The notes below the pieces were generated by a model. The model saw only the letters and a list, made by a program, of their open reading frames with translations. It had not been told where the DNA came from and searched no databases. A stretch of 39,264 nt of DNA from Stramenopiles sp. TOSAG23-6 (taxonomy: Eukaryota; Sar). The first letter of the stretch is position 1. Each line of letters begins with the position of its first letter. Shown piece after piece: positions 20,701-28,254 of this stretch. Location: assembly GCA_900128565.1 (NCBI GenBank), contig LT635937.1, positions 1 through 39,264 of the forward strand. Reading direction: 5' to 3'. The position numbers were made by a program, and so were the translations under genes.

Positions 20701-21589
20701 TAAAAGCCAGGTCAAGTTTTTCCAGTTGTGTGAGTTTCTGAAATCCCTCTGGATAACGACCATTAATATTAGTATGAGCAATTCGTAAGTCTTTTAGGTT
20801 TGTCAGAGTCGTTATACCTTCAGGTATTTCTCCACTTAGTTTGTTACCAGTCAACTTGAGAACAGTTAGTTTCTGTAATTCACTGATTGTTGACGGTATA
20901 TGCCCTGAAAGTTCGTTGAATGACAAATCAAGATGCTCCAGATTTGAAAGTTTAGAGACTTCAGGTATTTCTCCGCTTAGCTTGTTGTGTGACAAACTAA
21001 GATACTTCAGATTTGAAAGTTTAAAGACTTCAGGTGGAATTGCTCCAATAAGGGGACAATCTCTGCCAACAAGAAGTACTATTATATCCGTCAAAAATCC
21101 AATTGAAGCTGGGATTTTCACTGGGATTTGTTTTCTGTTCATATATTCGTTGCATATGTAGAAACGAGGTGTTTTGTGTATGTATGCCGTTGCGACGTTT
21201 ACATTTATTCTCATTTCGTAAAATTTCACGGAGTCTTTGTTGTAGTCTATTTCGCATACCACTCCAAATTCTTCATCTGATAATCTGTTCAATTTCCTTA
21301 AATAGTTCCCCCATAGAGTAGTAGTAGTATCAGCATCTCCAAGAAGCTTGCTTCTGTCACATGATTTTAAACCTTCTAAACCAAACTTTTGCTTGAATTC
21401 ATTGCTTAATCTACCCTTTCCATTGAATTCCTCAGGAACCATTCTTTTCGATGGTTCTTTCGCTTCTTGCACTGGTTCACCTGGTTCACTGGGTACTCTG
21501 GGTTGAAGTGTTGTTCCAGCAACATCGCCTCCTTGAGCACATTCCAAGGATAGCACAAAGACGATTAACAGTGGTAGTAAACGTGACAT
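17741..21589 (-). CDS. secreted leucine-rich-repeat protein with C-terminal caspase/CHAT-like domain
   Basis: The 1282-residue product starts at the ATG at 21589, which opens a signal peptide (MSRLLPLLIVFVLSLECAQG). After a cysteine-containing cap come three blocks of plant-type LRRs with the LxxLxLxxNxLxGxIP pattern, at about residues 190-320, 400-550 and 695-800. A short cysteine-rich linker (near 876, CEKCEEC) leads to an alpha/beta domain at 917-1125. That domain has strand NVLIIYTT, strand YTLIGGG, then SINGHG (His990) and, 54 residues later, DVIHTACQNAS (Cys1044). A hydrophobic strand ending in His-Gly, then one ending in Ala-Cys, is the dyad layout of clan CD cysteine peptidases (caspase, CHAT, gingipain, DUF4347-like). 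A second Cys at 1120 (YAMVACEMP) is an alternative nucleophile. No membrane anchor or GPI tail is evident. Assignment of the LRRs is certain; peptidase activity is inferred. Confidence 0.7.
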   Translation of the reverse strand: MSRLLPLLIVFVLSLECAQGGDVAGTTLQPRVPSEPGEPVQEAKEPSKRMVPEEFNGKGRLSNEFKQKFGLEGLKSCDRSKLLGDADTTTTLWGNYLRKLNRLSDEEFGVVCEIDYNKDSVKFYEMRINVNVATAYIHKTPRFYICNEYMNRKQIPVKIPASIGFLTDIIVLLVGRDCPLIGAIPPEVFKLSNLKYLSLSHNKLSGEIPEVSKLSNLEHLDLSFNELSGHIPSTISELQKLTVLKLTGNKLSGEIPEGITTLTNLKDLRIAHTNINGRYPEGFQKLTQLEKLDLAFNKISGDVIPSGIGNLEKLEELELMAYSEPIRENAITIPERKGDTNWREVMEAESAEKKRLRSLLQRVEVNYSYGTLKIVGTLSNRWNFYELPRKKLIVTLTSDDVSGILPQEIFRAFTALKSISLCNRYGRKLSGSIPSFFLQNLERLDLGGNNLTGLIPWKRLLEHDKMTLLRLSNNKLRGKLPEFGLHMKSLELLNLSHNQITGKFPNTLPIKLEVLDISHNNMSGTLPPTALQHNALESFVISHNHFYGPEPERIVGKDYRWYELDYPRAEVRELLEFEILYQSTESEFAKIKEYLKMIGLGECIEDIQNVKIKAFQTLKDLSPFYELDEDSINELKQSELKPLYELEKESMNELEKFCGHVDNNFLVIRKVARIVSHKRPLVLHLRGPDFEGKFPDIDQFNVDFTELLVENTKFTGEIPKSIGAMKSLVKISIANNELLYGVIPSEIGTLLNLEVLRINQDFRCEIPESLGNLDNLKILDLNDNRLQGQIPETMGKMHALKEFKMRTDFDPFFGFLHNPNPIGGEVPRGLYDKIQNGTLQIYVHRLHEQLFKLPNGVDSHEEINLKRVHSLEGDRCRARNVCEKCEECHLIKFYRPLSLPTYSFRYVKCGEEQYESKNAETAKNVLIIYTTPEADHNNVFSRLFTNEVECLQKNQFNYTLIGGGINNIINKLRELKTQKVMFDMVSINGHGTDSSLQISKHWSLKCKKEDLSMLKATHDTNQELFWGLLRDVVRVEADVIHTACQNASRSAERDVREALHLSSLSALQQELTELVPEPDAEKMTSLLVKGGIDYNEDFDISLMVRDVYLPGRKIYAMVACEMPRKDDVCLPYNEVAVPEKQSKSRPQELDFSYEDLDEDERRERIELDKEMMAQEAEDVIRNIAARRIYMSQGIPKCSKVIQTTKMGLCWSKPDKKDIVNCDLFTPIGIGRTYGNDELFQMLCFRVLREEEEKTESASKIVTLLNLMVEKQSFPKYIKFSVD

Positions 21590-21595
21590 TATCAA

Positions 21596-22113
21596 ATTGT
21601 TAATGCGATAGTAATATTATTTGTCTTTTTGCTAGTTCTTGTTGTACACTTAAAATACAGAATATCCGTTATTGAATAAGATTGAATACGTCTATCACCA
21701 AGGCTAACAAATGCGAACAAATGAAGAAAGGTAAAATGGATTTGAAATGCAGCTTTTGGACTGTTCTTCTTTTATGTATATTGGTATGAGAATAATTTGT
21801 TTTTATACAAAGAGTGATGTGATATACTTTTAATGCGTATCTAATTGTAAAGAGATATTTACTAGTAGGTAAAGAGAAAACAGAATAATCCCCCGGATTG
21901 ACGAAAATCACCGGATCGACGAAAATCACCGGATTCTCTCTACCTACTTAAGCTAATAGTATAACACGAAATCGAGGTTTTTTATTGAAAGACGAAATGG
22001 GCAATCATCATTCGCATTTCAAATGGACTTTGCAGTACTAAGTCTTGCGCTTGCTTGAATATAGCGAACATCTGTAGATTCTGGATTGCATCAAAAAGAG
22101 ATTAGTTTAGATA
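21596..22113. promoter_or_regulatory. divergent promoter region of the LRR-protease and RING-CH genes
   Basis: This region separates two divergent starts and must hold both promoters. It contains an inverted repeat enclosing 18-bp tandem units (21864-21948) and most of direct repeat copy 2 (22032-22120). The rest is AT-rich with no other gene. Confidence 0.5.
21864..21948. repeat. inverted repeat enclosing 18-bp tandem units
   Basis: The left arm AGTAGGTAAAGAGAA (21864-21878) pairs with the right arm TTCTCTCTACCTACT (21934-21948), 14 of 15 bases. Between them the unit CCGGATTGACGAAAATCA occurs at 21893-21910, again at 21911-21928 with one change, and partly at 21929-21935. It could form a hairpin or be a tiny mobile-element remnant or a regulator-binding cluster. 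Confidence 0.75.
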
Positions 22114-22120
22114 ATGCACG
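22032..22120 (+). repeat. direct repeat, copy 2 (5' flank and start of the RING-CH gene)
   Basis: Partner of 17570-17660 in the same orientation. It covers about 80 bases of leader plus ATGCACG, the first codons of the RING-CH gene. As this copy leads into an intact gene, it is the likely original. Confidence 0.9.
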
Positions 22121-23163
22121 AAGTGCTTTTTGAGCGATATTTTCGCCAATACTTCACAAAGTTTCGTCAAGATGGCATAGATCCTGCTGATGCTGCTGCT
22201 CTTGCTATTCGCGTCAGTAGACAAAGAATCACGAACGAATTTACAGCAAAAAAAGAACATAAACTTGAACCCACTGTAGAAAATATTGAAGTACCTTCGG
22301 AAGTGACAGAAGCGAAATCTGATATAGATAATGAAATATCCCCTCCTGTTACAACTCAGCAAACGGTTGATGAAATCGATGATGATAGGGTAAGAATATG
22401 TAGAATTTGTTTTGGATTTTCTAATGAAGACGGGCTTGGCAAAGTTATCCGGCCTTGTCATTGCAAAGGTTCAATTCAATACATACATATAGAGTGTTTG
22501 AATGCATGGCGCCGTTCATCAAGTAACCCGAGAAGTTATCATGAGTGTGAACAATGCGGCTACAAATATCGTATTCATAGGACTTCTTTAGCTCTTTTCC
22601 TGTTGAAACCTGAAACTCCTATAATATTAACAATTTTAGTAATCGCGTTGGCTGCGTTTTTTATAGGATGCCTTTTTTGCTTGTTATCCCCATGGCATAT
22701 ACCACAACGTTTGTATCATTTATGCTTTTTTAATCCACCATGGAGACATTGGCATTTTGTGACAGAAAATAGCTTCTTCAGTGGTATGGTTTTAGTTTTT
22801 ATTATTTGGTTGAAAAGTACTATTGCTGTGTGTTTAGATATGTTTGCTGTTGGAGCAGCTTCTCTAGGATTTATAGGATTTGTACTAGTCGTTAGAAGAG
22901 AAACTCTTCGTCATTGGGGAACTAATGAGGGGAGGCGGCATTTATTTATGAGTGGCTTGTGGCTTTCATCTTTAAACAGTAGATGGTCCAGATTTGCTTT
23001 AGGTATAGGTTTAGTGTACGCATATTCTTATCTGTTTCAGCAAAGTACTGTGATTTGTAAGGACAAAGCACAAAAGTGGGGCGAGAGATTACTCCAAATT
23101 GACGAGGATCATTTTGAAGATAGTTCGGTACCTCCTACTGATATTAATAATAAAGAAGATTAA
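22114..23163 (+). CDS. membrane RING-CH (MARCH-type) E3 ubiquitin ligase
   Basis: The 349-residue protein has a C4HC3 RING-CH finger at about residues 95-152: CRIC, then RPCHCKGS, HIECLNAW, and CEQCGYKY. The cysteine in the fourth zinc pair and the Trp after HxxC are typical of RING-CH and not of PHD or classic RING. Hydrophobic segments follow at about 168-195 (TPIILTILVIALAAFFIGCL), 225-275 and 290-310, giving three or four membrane helices. Such proteins ubiquitinate membrane proteins of the endomembrane system or mediate ER quality control. The N-terminal region (FERYFRQYFTKFRQDGIDP) looks helical and its role is unknown. The start codon lies within a repeat also found 4.5 kb upstream. 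Confidence 0.85.
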   Translation: MHEVLFERYFRQYFTKFRQDGIDPADAAALAIRVSRQRITNEFTAKKEHKLEPTVENIEVPSEVTEAKSDIDNEISPPVTTQQTVDEIDDDRVRICRICFGFSNEDGLGKVIRPCHCKGSIQYIHIECLNAWRRSSSNPRSYHECEQCGYKYRIHRTSLALFLLKPETPIILTILVIALAAFFIGCLFCLLSPWHIPQRLYHLCFFNPPWRHWHFVTENSFFSGMVLVFIIWLKSTIAVCLDMFAVGAASLGFIGFVLVVRRETLRHWGTNEGRRHLFMSGLWLSSLNSRWSRFALGIGLVYAYSYLFQQSTVICKDKAQKWGERLLQIDEDHFEDSSVPPTDINNKED

Positions 23164-23485
23164 CTATTGTTTAATTGCTGATGGTATAGCGTAGTGAAGA
23201 ATAAACACGATATAAATATCAAAACCAACACCAATATCATAGAGTCAATCTATGACACAGTTGATTATTTCACGCAAATGCCTAAAAAGCCAATCGAAAT
23301 ATTTTTTGTGTTTCAAAAAGTGTTTTATTGATCGTAGTATAAGAACTATTTCTTCTGATTGCTAGGAGAAATAGTCGTACAAATAATACATTACTCAGCG
23401 AAATTGTCACTGAAATAAAAAATCCCAACAAGAAATTTCAATAAATAGTATGTAAAACAGTTTGTCCGTACATCAAGCGTTGGAT
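23164..23485. other. convergent 3' region of the RING-CH and NTF2 genes
   Basis: No gene is seen. An AATAAA hexamer occurs about 35-45 bases after the RING-CH stop, within GAAGAATAAACACG. On the other strand CAATAAAAC near 23325 could serve NTF2. Confidence 0.4.
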
Positions 23486-23866
23486 TTAAGAATAGTTCAA
23501 GCGGAAAATGCAATTGTGTACGTAAAATTGTCCTGGCCCCGTGCTAACTAATTGAAACATCTCCGAAAATTTAAGTGGGTTGGCACTATCAATGGTCAAA
23601 TCACCACTTACAAAGATAAGCATAGCATTGTTTGTTGTGCTTGGCTGAACATCAATACTTTTAGCTTGGTGTACCACCTTTGCTTGGCCACTAGCGCCAC
23701 CAAGACTCATGAGTTTTCCAGCAATTGCGGCTGGACCTTCGAACATCTGCCCTTCAAAGGTAAGCTTTGAATTTGCCTGATACATAGCTTGAAGACCAGG
23801 ACGATTGGTGTCAAACGTGGTATAATAGTGTCTAACGAATTGTTGAGCAATCTCTTGGGACGACAT
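23486..23866 (-). CDS. NTF2: nuclear transport factor 2
   Basis: The 126-residue protein matches the usual length of NTF2 and its single-domain cone fold throughout. It opens with the helix IAQQFVRHYYTTFDTNR, continues with LQAMYQANSKLTFEGQMFEGPAAI, and ends with FSEMFQLV and FYVHNCIFRLNYS. NTF2 forms homodimers that bind RanGDP and FxFG nucleoporins and return Ran to the nucleus. No odd features. It is divergent from the CCCH helicase gene, sharing the 23867-24094 promoter. Confidence 0.93.
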   Translation of the reverse strand: MSSQEIAQQFVRHYYTTFDTNRPGLQAMYQANSKLTFEGQMFEGPAAIAGKLMSLGGASGQAKVVHQAKSIDVQPSTTNNAMLIFVSGDLTIDSANPLKFSEMFQLVSTGPGQFYVHNCIFRLNYS

Positions 23867-24094
23867 GATGGTAATTTAGAATGAATCGGAGTGCGTGTTA
23901 AATAGCGTGGATCGTAAAAATCAGAGAGAGTCTCTCTGCCCCATCAACAAGCGCAAAACAAGCCAGTTTTTGACCCATCGATAGTTACCCGGTACACTCA
24001 CTAATGCCGATTCAAGTCAGTTTGTTTGTATTACCTATATTATGTTCATAAGCCACAGCACTGGGCAATAAATAGACAAAAGTGCATTCAAAGA
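23867..24094. promoter_or_regulatory. divergent promoter of NTF2 and helicase, with TTACCCGGTA palindrome
   Basis: This 228-base region between divergent starts contains GTTACCCGGTAC at 23984-23995. It is nearly the same as GTTACCGGGTAAC at 33873-33885 in the other short divergent promoter of the window. Confidence 0.5.
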
Positions 24095-26977
24095 ATGCCC
24101 CCCACTGGAGCAATTGAGTGCAGAACATCAAATGTTCGTAAAAATAAGAAACGCAAACGAACAAAGAAGAAAAAGAAAAGGGCAGCAATAGTTAGTGAAG
24201 CTGTACTTAAGTCAGATGTGAAGGTTGCTGCGGCGCTGAATTTGCTTCCAGCGAGTGTTAAAGACACCCAGGAAGTGATACCCCTCCATACTGAACTCAT
24301 CACGTCTATTACATCTAGTAAAAGTAAAAGACGTAAACGTACAAAAAAAACAAAGCTTGGTATTGGTAGTTCTACTGTAAGTGGAGTGTGTTTCGCTTTT
24401 CAAAAGGGTAATTGCAAGCGAGGGGATACATGTTTGTTTTCTCATGAGAGTGGTGAAGTTGGTTTATGTAAACAACTTATTCAAGGAAAGTGTCGTCGTG
24501 GAAATGATTGTCCATTTAGTCACGACATTTCAATGGAAAATAGCAAAGAAAAGTTGTCTTATTCAAAGACGTGTAGTATAGAGTGTTTGGATGGACTTTT
24601 ATCACTATCAGAATCGGAAAACTCCTGGGTCAAACACAACTTACCAACTGCTGGGTCTATGCCATCCAAAACTGTTAAAGCGATTATTACTGCCGCAATT
24701 TCGAGTGCAGCACCAGCAAAAACAATCAATATTATTTCTTCCTCTAAAAAGAATGCTAATCGTATTACTGAAAATAGTTTAAAGAATAGTATGAAAAATA
24801 GTATAAAAAATAGTACAAAGAGTATTGCCGAAGCACAGTTTAAAACAAGAAAAAAATGTACAAATGATAGTATAGCCCCAATTAAAGATACTATGAAATT
24901 TAAAGTTATCAGAGAAGGATTTCAGCATGGTGCTCGTTCTCGACCTGTCAGGCCTACAGTTGAACTTCCACGAATAGATTGGACTTCTGAGAATCTTTCG
25001 TTTCTTCGAAAAGATTTTTATGAGGAGCATAAAGAAGTGTCCTCTTTCACAGAAGCTGATGTGTTGAATTATCGCACAGCAAAAGGTATTACAGTTCATG
25101 GTAATAATGTACCAAATCCTATAACGAAGTTTTCACATGCTTGTTTTCCAGATGCAATTGTCAATCGACTTAATATGGCAATGTTTAGAGAGCCAACCCC
25201 GATTCAAGCCCAGGCATTACCTGTAGTACTTAGTGGATCTGACATGGTTGGTATTGCACAAACCGGTTCTGGTAAGACATGTGCATTTATTCTTCCTGCA
25301 TTAGTCCATTTAGAAGCTGTGACTGATGCGGATGCAACAAAACGTGGCGATGGCCCCATATGTCTTGTGATAGCTCCTACGAGAGAATTAGCATGTCAGA
25401 CGCATACGGAAGCATTGCGTTTTGGAGGAGAAGATTTGAAAGTTTCGTTAATTTATGGAGGAACATCAAAATATCCACAAATGGATGCATGTGCAGCTGG
25501 TGTAGATATAATTGTTGCCACACCTGGACGTTTACTGGACTTTTTATTGAAGGGTTATACTAACTTACGTCGCTGTTCCTATTTAGTTCTAGATGAGGCT
25601 GATCGTATGCTGGACATGGGATTTGAACCTGATGTTCGTGAAATTGTCAGTCAAATCCGTCCTGACCGTCAAATGCTGATGTTTTCTGCAACATGGCCTG
25701 AAGATGTTCGCGAGCTTGCTCATGATTTACGTTCACAATCAAATTTGAATACACCAAGTGAGTGTATACAGGTAAATATTGGTGCAGCGGACGGAGGGCT
25801 TCATTGTAATCATCGTGTCGGGCAACAATTTCGTTTCCCTGGTGATGACCAACAAAAAGATAAACTTCTAGACAAAGATCTTGATGATCTTTTAGCTGGT
25901 CGTTGGGAAAAATACGTTATTTCCGCAGCTGGTGATGCTCCTTCTGATGGTGCATTTGAAGGTGTTGTTAAGAGTGATGTAGGTATTGGATATTCAAATG
26001 ATACGCGTGTGCTTATTTTTGTATCCCGTAAAGATCGCGCAGCTCAATTAGCAAAACGCCTATCGAATGGTGAAACTCTTTCCGGTAGAAGAATATTAGC
26101 TGGAGCAATTCATGGTGATTTATCTCAGTCTGAAAGAACATCCTCACTGTCTGGTTTACGATCGGGTAAATTGCAAGTACTAGTCGCAACTGATGTTGCT
26201 GCTAGAGGACTAGATGTGGATGGACTTCGATTTGTTATAAATTATGATTTTCCTCATACGTGTGAAGACTATGTACATCGTATTGGACGTACCGCGCGCG
26301 CAGGTAAAGCTGGAGTAGCAATGACATATTTCACTGGAAAAGATGCCCGACAAAGCCGAGAACTTGTTGAGCTTTTGACGGAAGCAGACCAAAAAATTCC
26401 AAAGCAACTTGCATCATTTGCAAAACAACCTGTATCTCAAACAAGTAGAGAAAGGTATATTGATTTCTTACATTCAAAACACGAAAAGCGCACCAGAAAC
26501 TGCGTAGGTAGAGGATTAGGTCGTGGTAGAGGATTTGGACGTGGTAGAGGATTAGGTCGTGGTAGAGGATTAGGTCGTGGTAGAGGATTTGGACGTGGTA
26601 GAGGATTTGGACGTGGTAGAGGATTAGGTCGAGGAATGACCAAAGATTCAGCAAAACCAATACGTGTTTGGACAGAAGAACGCCCTGACTTTCGAAAACG
26701 GGGCCAAGGATTTACAAATGCAAAAGGAAAAAGACTCGGGAAAAAAGAACGTCTTGCACAGAAAGCTCTTATAGCTGCTGGTGGCTCAGCATATCCTGTG
26801 AAAGCTACCTTTTCTGCACCAGTAGTTGGAAGTAATTGGTCTAAGATGCAGAGTGCAATAAGTGCTGGCACAGGGCGTGGGAAAGGTCCTGGAGGTCAAG
26901 GGGCAGGGAATAAGATGGGACCCGTGGCATCTATGGCGATCAAAAAGTTTACAGGAAAAAAAATCACATTTGAATAA
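24095..26977 (+). CDS. DEAD-box RNA helicase with two N-terminal CCCH zinc fingers
   Basis: The ATG at 24095 is chosen because the frame upstream has no earlier ATG. The 960-residue product starts with a lysine/arginine-rich tract (RKNKKRKRTKKKKKR), a likely nuclear signal. Two CCCH fingers of the form C-x7-C-x5-C-x3-H follow at about 99-118 and 125-144. The helicase core has all signatures: PTPIQAQ (367), AQTGSGKT (388), PTRELACQ (428), TPGRLLD, DEAD (500), SAT (531), IFVSRK (642), ATDVAARGLD (698) and HRIGRTARAG (728). An extra segment of about 80 residues separates the two RecA lobes. The tail at 804-846 is a run of GRGRG(L/F), an RGG-like RNA-binding region. The core is closest to the DDX5/DBP2 group, so roles in ribosome biogenesis or mRNA metabolism are likely. 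Exact orthology is uncertain because of the fused fingers. Confidence 0.9.
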   Translation: MPPTGAIECRTSNVRKNKKRKRTKKKKKRAAIVSEAVLKSDVKVAAALNLLPASVKDTQEVIPLHTELITSITSSKSKRRKRTKKTKLGIGSSTVSGVCFAFQKGNCKRGDTCLFSHESGEVGLCKQLIQGKCRRGNDCPFSHDISMENSKEKLSYSKTCSIECLDGLLSLSESENSWVKHNLPTAGSMPSKTVKAIITAAISSAAPAKTINIISSSKKNANRITENSLKNSMKNSIKNSTKSIAEAQFKTRKKCTNDSIAPIKDTMKFKVIREGFQHGARSRPVRPTVELPRIDWTSENLSFLRKDFYEEHKEVSSFTEADVLNYRTAKGITVHGNNVPNPITKFSHACFPDAIVNRLNMAMFREPTPIQAQALPVVLSGSDMVGIAQTGSGKTCAFILPALVHLEAVTDADATKRGDGPICLVIAPTRELACQTHTEALRFGGEDLKVSLIYGGTSKYPQMDACAAGVDIIVATPGRLLDFLLKGYTNLRRCSYLVLDEADRMLDMGFEPDVREIVSQIRPDRQMLMFSATWPEDVRELAHDLRSQSNLNTPSECIQVNIGAADGGLHCNHRVGQQFRFPGDDQQKDKLLDKDLDDLLAGRWEKYVISAAGDAPSDGAFEGVVKSDVGIGYSNDTRVLIFVSRKDRAAQLAKRLSNGETLSGRRILAGAIHGDLSQSERTSSLSGLRSGKLQVLVATDVAARGLDVDGLRFVINYDFPHTCEDYVHRIGRTARAGKAGVAMTYFTGKDARQSRELVELLTEADQKIPKQLASFAKQPVSQTSRERYIDFLHSKHEKRTRNCVGRGLGRGRGFGRGRGLGRGRGLGRGRGFGRGRGFGRGRGLGRGMTKDSAKPIRVWTEERPDFRKRGQGFTNAKGKRLGKKERLAQKALIAAGGSAYPVKATFSAPVVGSNWSKMQSAISAGTGRGKGPGGQGAGNKMGPVASMAIKKFTGKKITFE
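26506..26632 (+). repeat. seven 18-bp units coding the GRGRG(L/F) tail
   Basis: The unit GGTAGAGGATTAGGTCGT and its variant with TTTGGA repeat about seven times, giving the order L-F-L-L-F-F-L. The two unit types are mixed, which is expected from slippage or unequal exchange. Copy number probably varies among strains. Confidence 0.85.
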
Positions 26978-27015
26978 TTTTATACTATAAAACCACTATG
27001 TAAAGAACTTTACAG

Positions 27016-28065
27016 TTAACCATTTAAATCAAGTTGAAAGTAATTTGACTCAGTTGTATTTTTGGAGACATTTCTCAATATTATCAAAGCAGCAGCAAGA
27101 TCTTCCACTGCGAGACCGAGACTTTCGAAAATAGTGACTTCATTTGATAAATTAGCGTCAGGTTCATTATTTGATTTTTCAACTTTATTTACTAGTAAAT
27201 GTCCAATTGTTCCCAGAATATGAGAGTTTTCTATAATACCCTCTCTCAATGGGACAACAACATCACCAGGTTCATTAACACAAGAAATTATTGAATCCGT
27301 GTATAATTTACCTCTTTTTATCAAATCGGAGTCAAGTTCTCTCATATTTGGTGTACAAGATCCAACAGCATTGATATGAGCTCCATCTTTGACCCATTCA
27401 GATTTTAGTAAAGGTTCTACAGCAGCAGTGAGTGTACATATAATATCTGCATTTTCCACGGCACTGCACACAGAAGAGCAACATATTACAGAAAGCTGGG
27501 AGTAGCGTTTCAAGACACTTTGAACAAATAATTTCAGACGACTTTCGGTTCTATTCCAAACAGTTAATTTCCGTATGTTAGGTCTAACAATAAGCATAGC
27601 TTCAAGATGAAACATAGCCAAAGCACCACACCCAAGTAAACATAAATGTAGACCACTAGAATCCAGTGGTTTGGACTTATGTAATAGCTTTGTCGCAATT
27701 GCTGAAGCAGCTGCTGTTCGAATCGAAGTTACAGTTGTAGCATCAATCATCAACAGGAGTTTTCCTGACATTGCTTCAAAGAGCATGATAACACCTTGAT
27801 GACTATGTTTCCCTGGGCGATTAGAATTGCTAGGAAATACAGTGATACACTTATTACAGCAATAGGCTTTCTCGTCATCTAACTTTGCAAAACTTGGCAT
27901 GTTTGCTAAAATTGAAAATTCTTCTTGTGGAAGTTTGTAACCAAATCGAAGAGGCTGCTGATAAGTTCCGATCTCAAGACCCTTAAGAGCGTTTTCAACA
28001 CCTTTAATACATTCTTCAAGTGGGAGCAATGATTTCACTTGATCAGCACGTACAATTGTTGTCAT
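27016..28065 (-). CDS. ornithine cyclodeaminase / mu-crystallin family protein
   Basis: The 349-residue protein matches the family's length and order. NKCITVFPSN contains the substrate-binding Lys. GVIMLFEAMSGKLL is followed by DATTVTSIRTAAASA, with the conserved Arg. The NAD(P)-binding turn is LLGCGALAMFHLEA in place of GxGxQAxxHLEA. INAVGSCTPNMRELD follows at about residue 235. Bona fide ornithine cyclodeaminase has a catalytic Asp in GxDxPGK; the equivalent here is Cys in GSCTPN, so the protein is closer to mu-crystallin/ketimine reductase or amino-acid dehydrogenase members. A likely role is NAD(P)H-dependent imine reduction or amino-acid oxidation in the cytosol. The gene converges on the helicase with only 38 bases between stops. 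Confidence 0.85.
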   Translation of the reverse strand: MTTIVRADQVKSLLPLEECIKGVENALKGLEIGTYQQPLRFGYKLPQEEFSILANMPSFAKLDDEKAYCCNKCITVFPSNSNRPGKHSHQGVIMLFEAMSGKLLLMIDATTVTSIRTAAASAIATKLLHKSKPLDSSGLHLCLLGCGALAMFHLEAMLIVRPNIRKLTVWNRTESRLKLFVQSVLKRYSQLSVICCSSVCSAVENADIICTLTAAVEPLLKSEWVKDGAHINAVGSCTPNMRELDSDLIKRGKLYTDSIISCVNEPGDVVVPLREGIIENSHILGTIGHLLVNKVEKSNNEPDANLSNEVTIFESLGLAVEDLAAALIILRNVSKNTTESNYFQLDLNG

Positions 28066-28254
28066 TATACTTGACCCTTCTCAAAGTGGAATGTTCTTTT
28101 CGGTCTTTTTTTCGTCACTCGCTCGGTTCTTTTTTAGAAAATATCTCCGAGTCTGCGTTTGACTTGCGACTTCGACTTCGACATCTTTTGCTTGAAATTA
28201 AAATTTTACAAATAAATTTCAAATTTATAATTTTTAGGAAAAAATATTTCATCT
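28066..28254 (-). promoter_or_regulatory. upstream region of the cyclodeaminase-family gene
   Basis: This short gap lies between the start of this gene and the 3' end of the GT-like gene, both on the minus strand. It contains GAAAATATCTCCGA at 28137-28150 and a CGACTTCGACTTCGAC run near 28167-28182. Related phrases lie upstream of the GT-like gene (30143-30154 and 30095-30114), suggesting a shared element. Confidence 0.4.

Noticed and set aside
21893-21935. Possible CRISPR-like array
   Set aside because: Units are directly adjacent with no spacers, and the genome is eukaryotic.
26437-26871. Proline-rich frame opposite the helicase tail
   Set aside because: It is the antisense reading of the GRGRG repeats; the sense strand has full helicase motifs.
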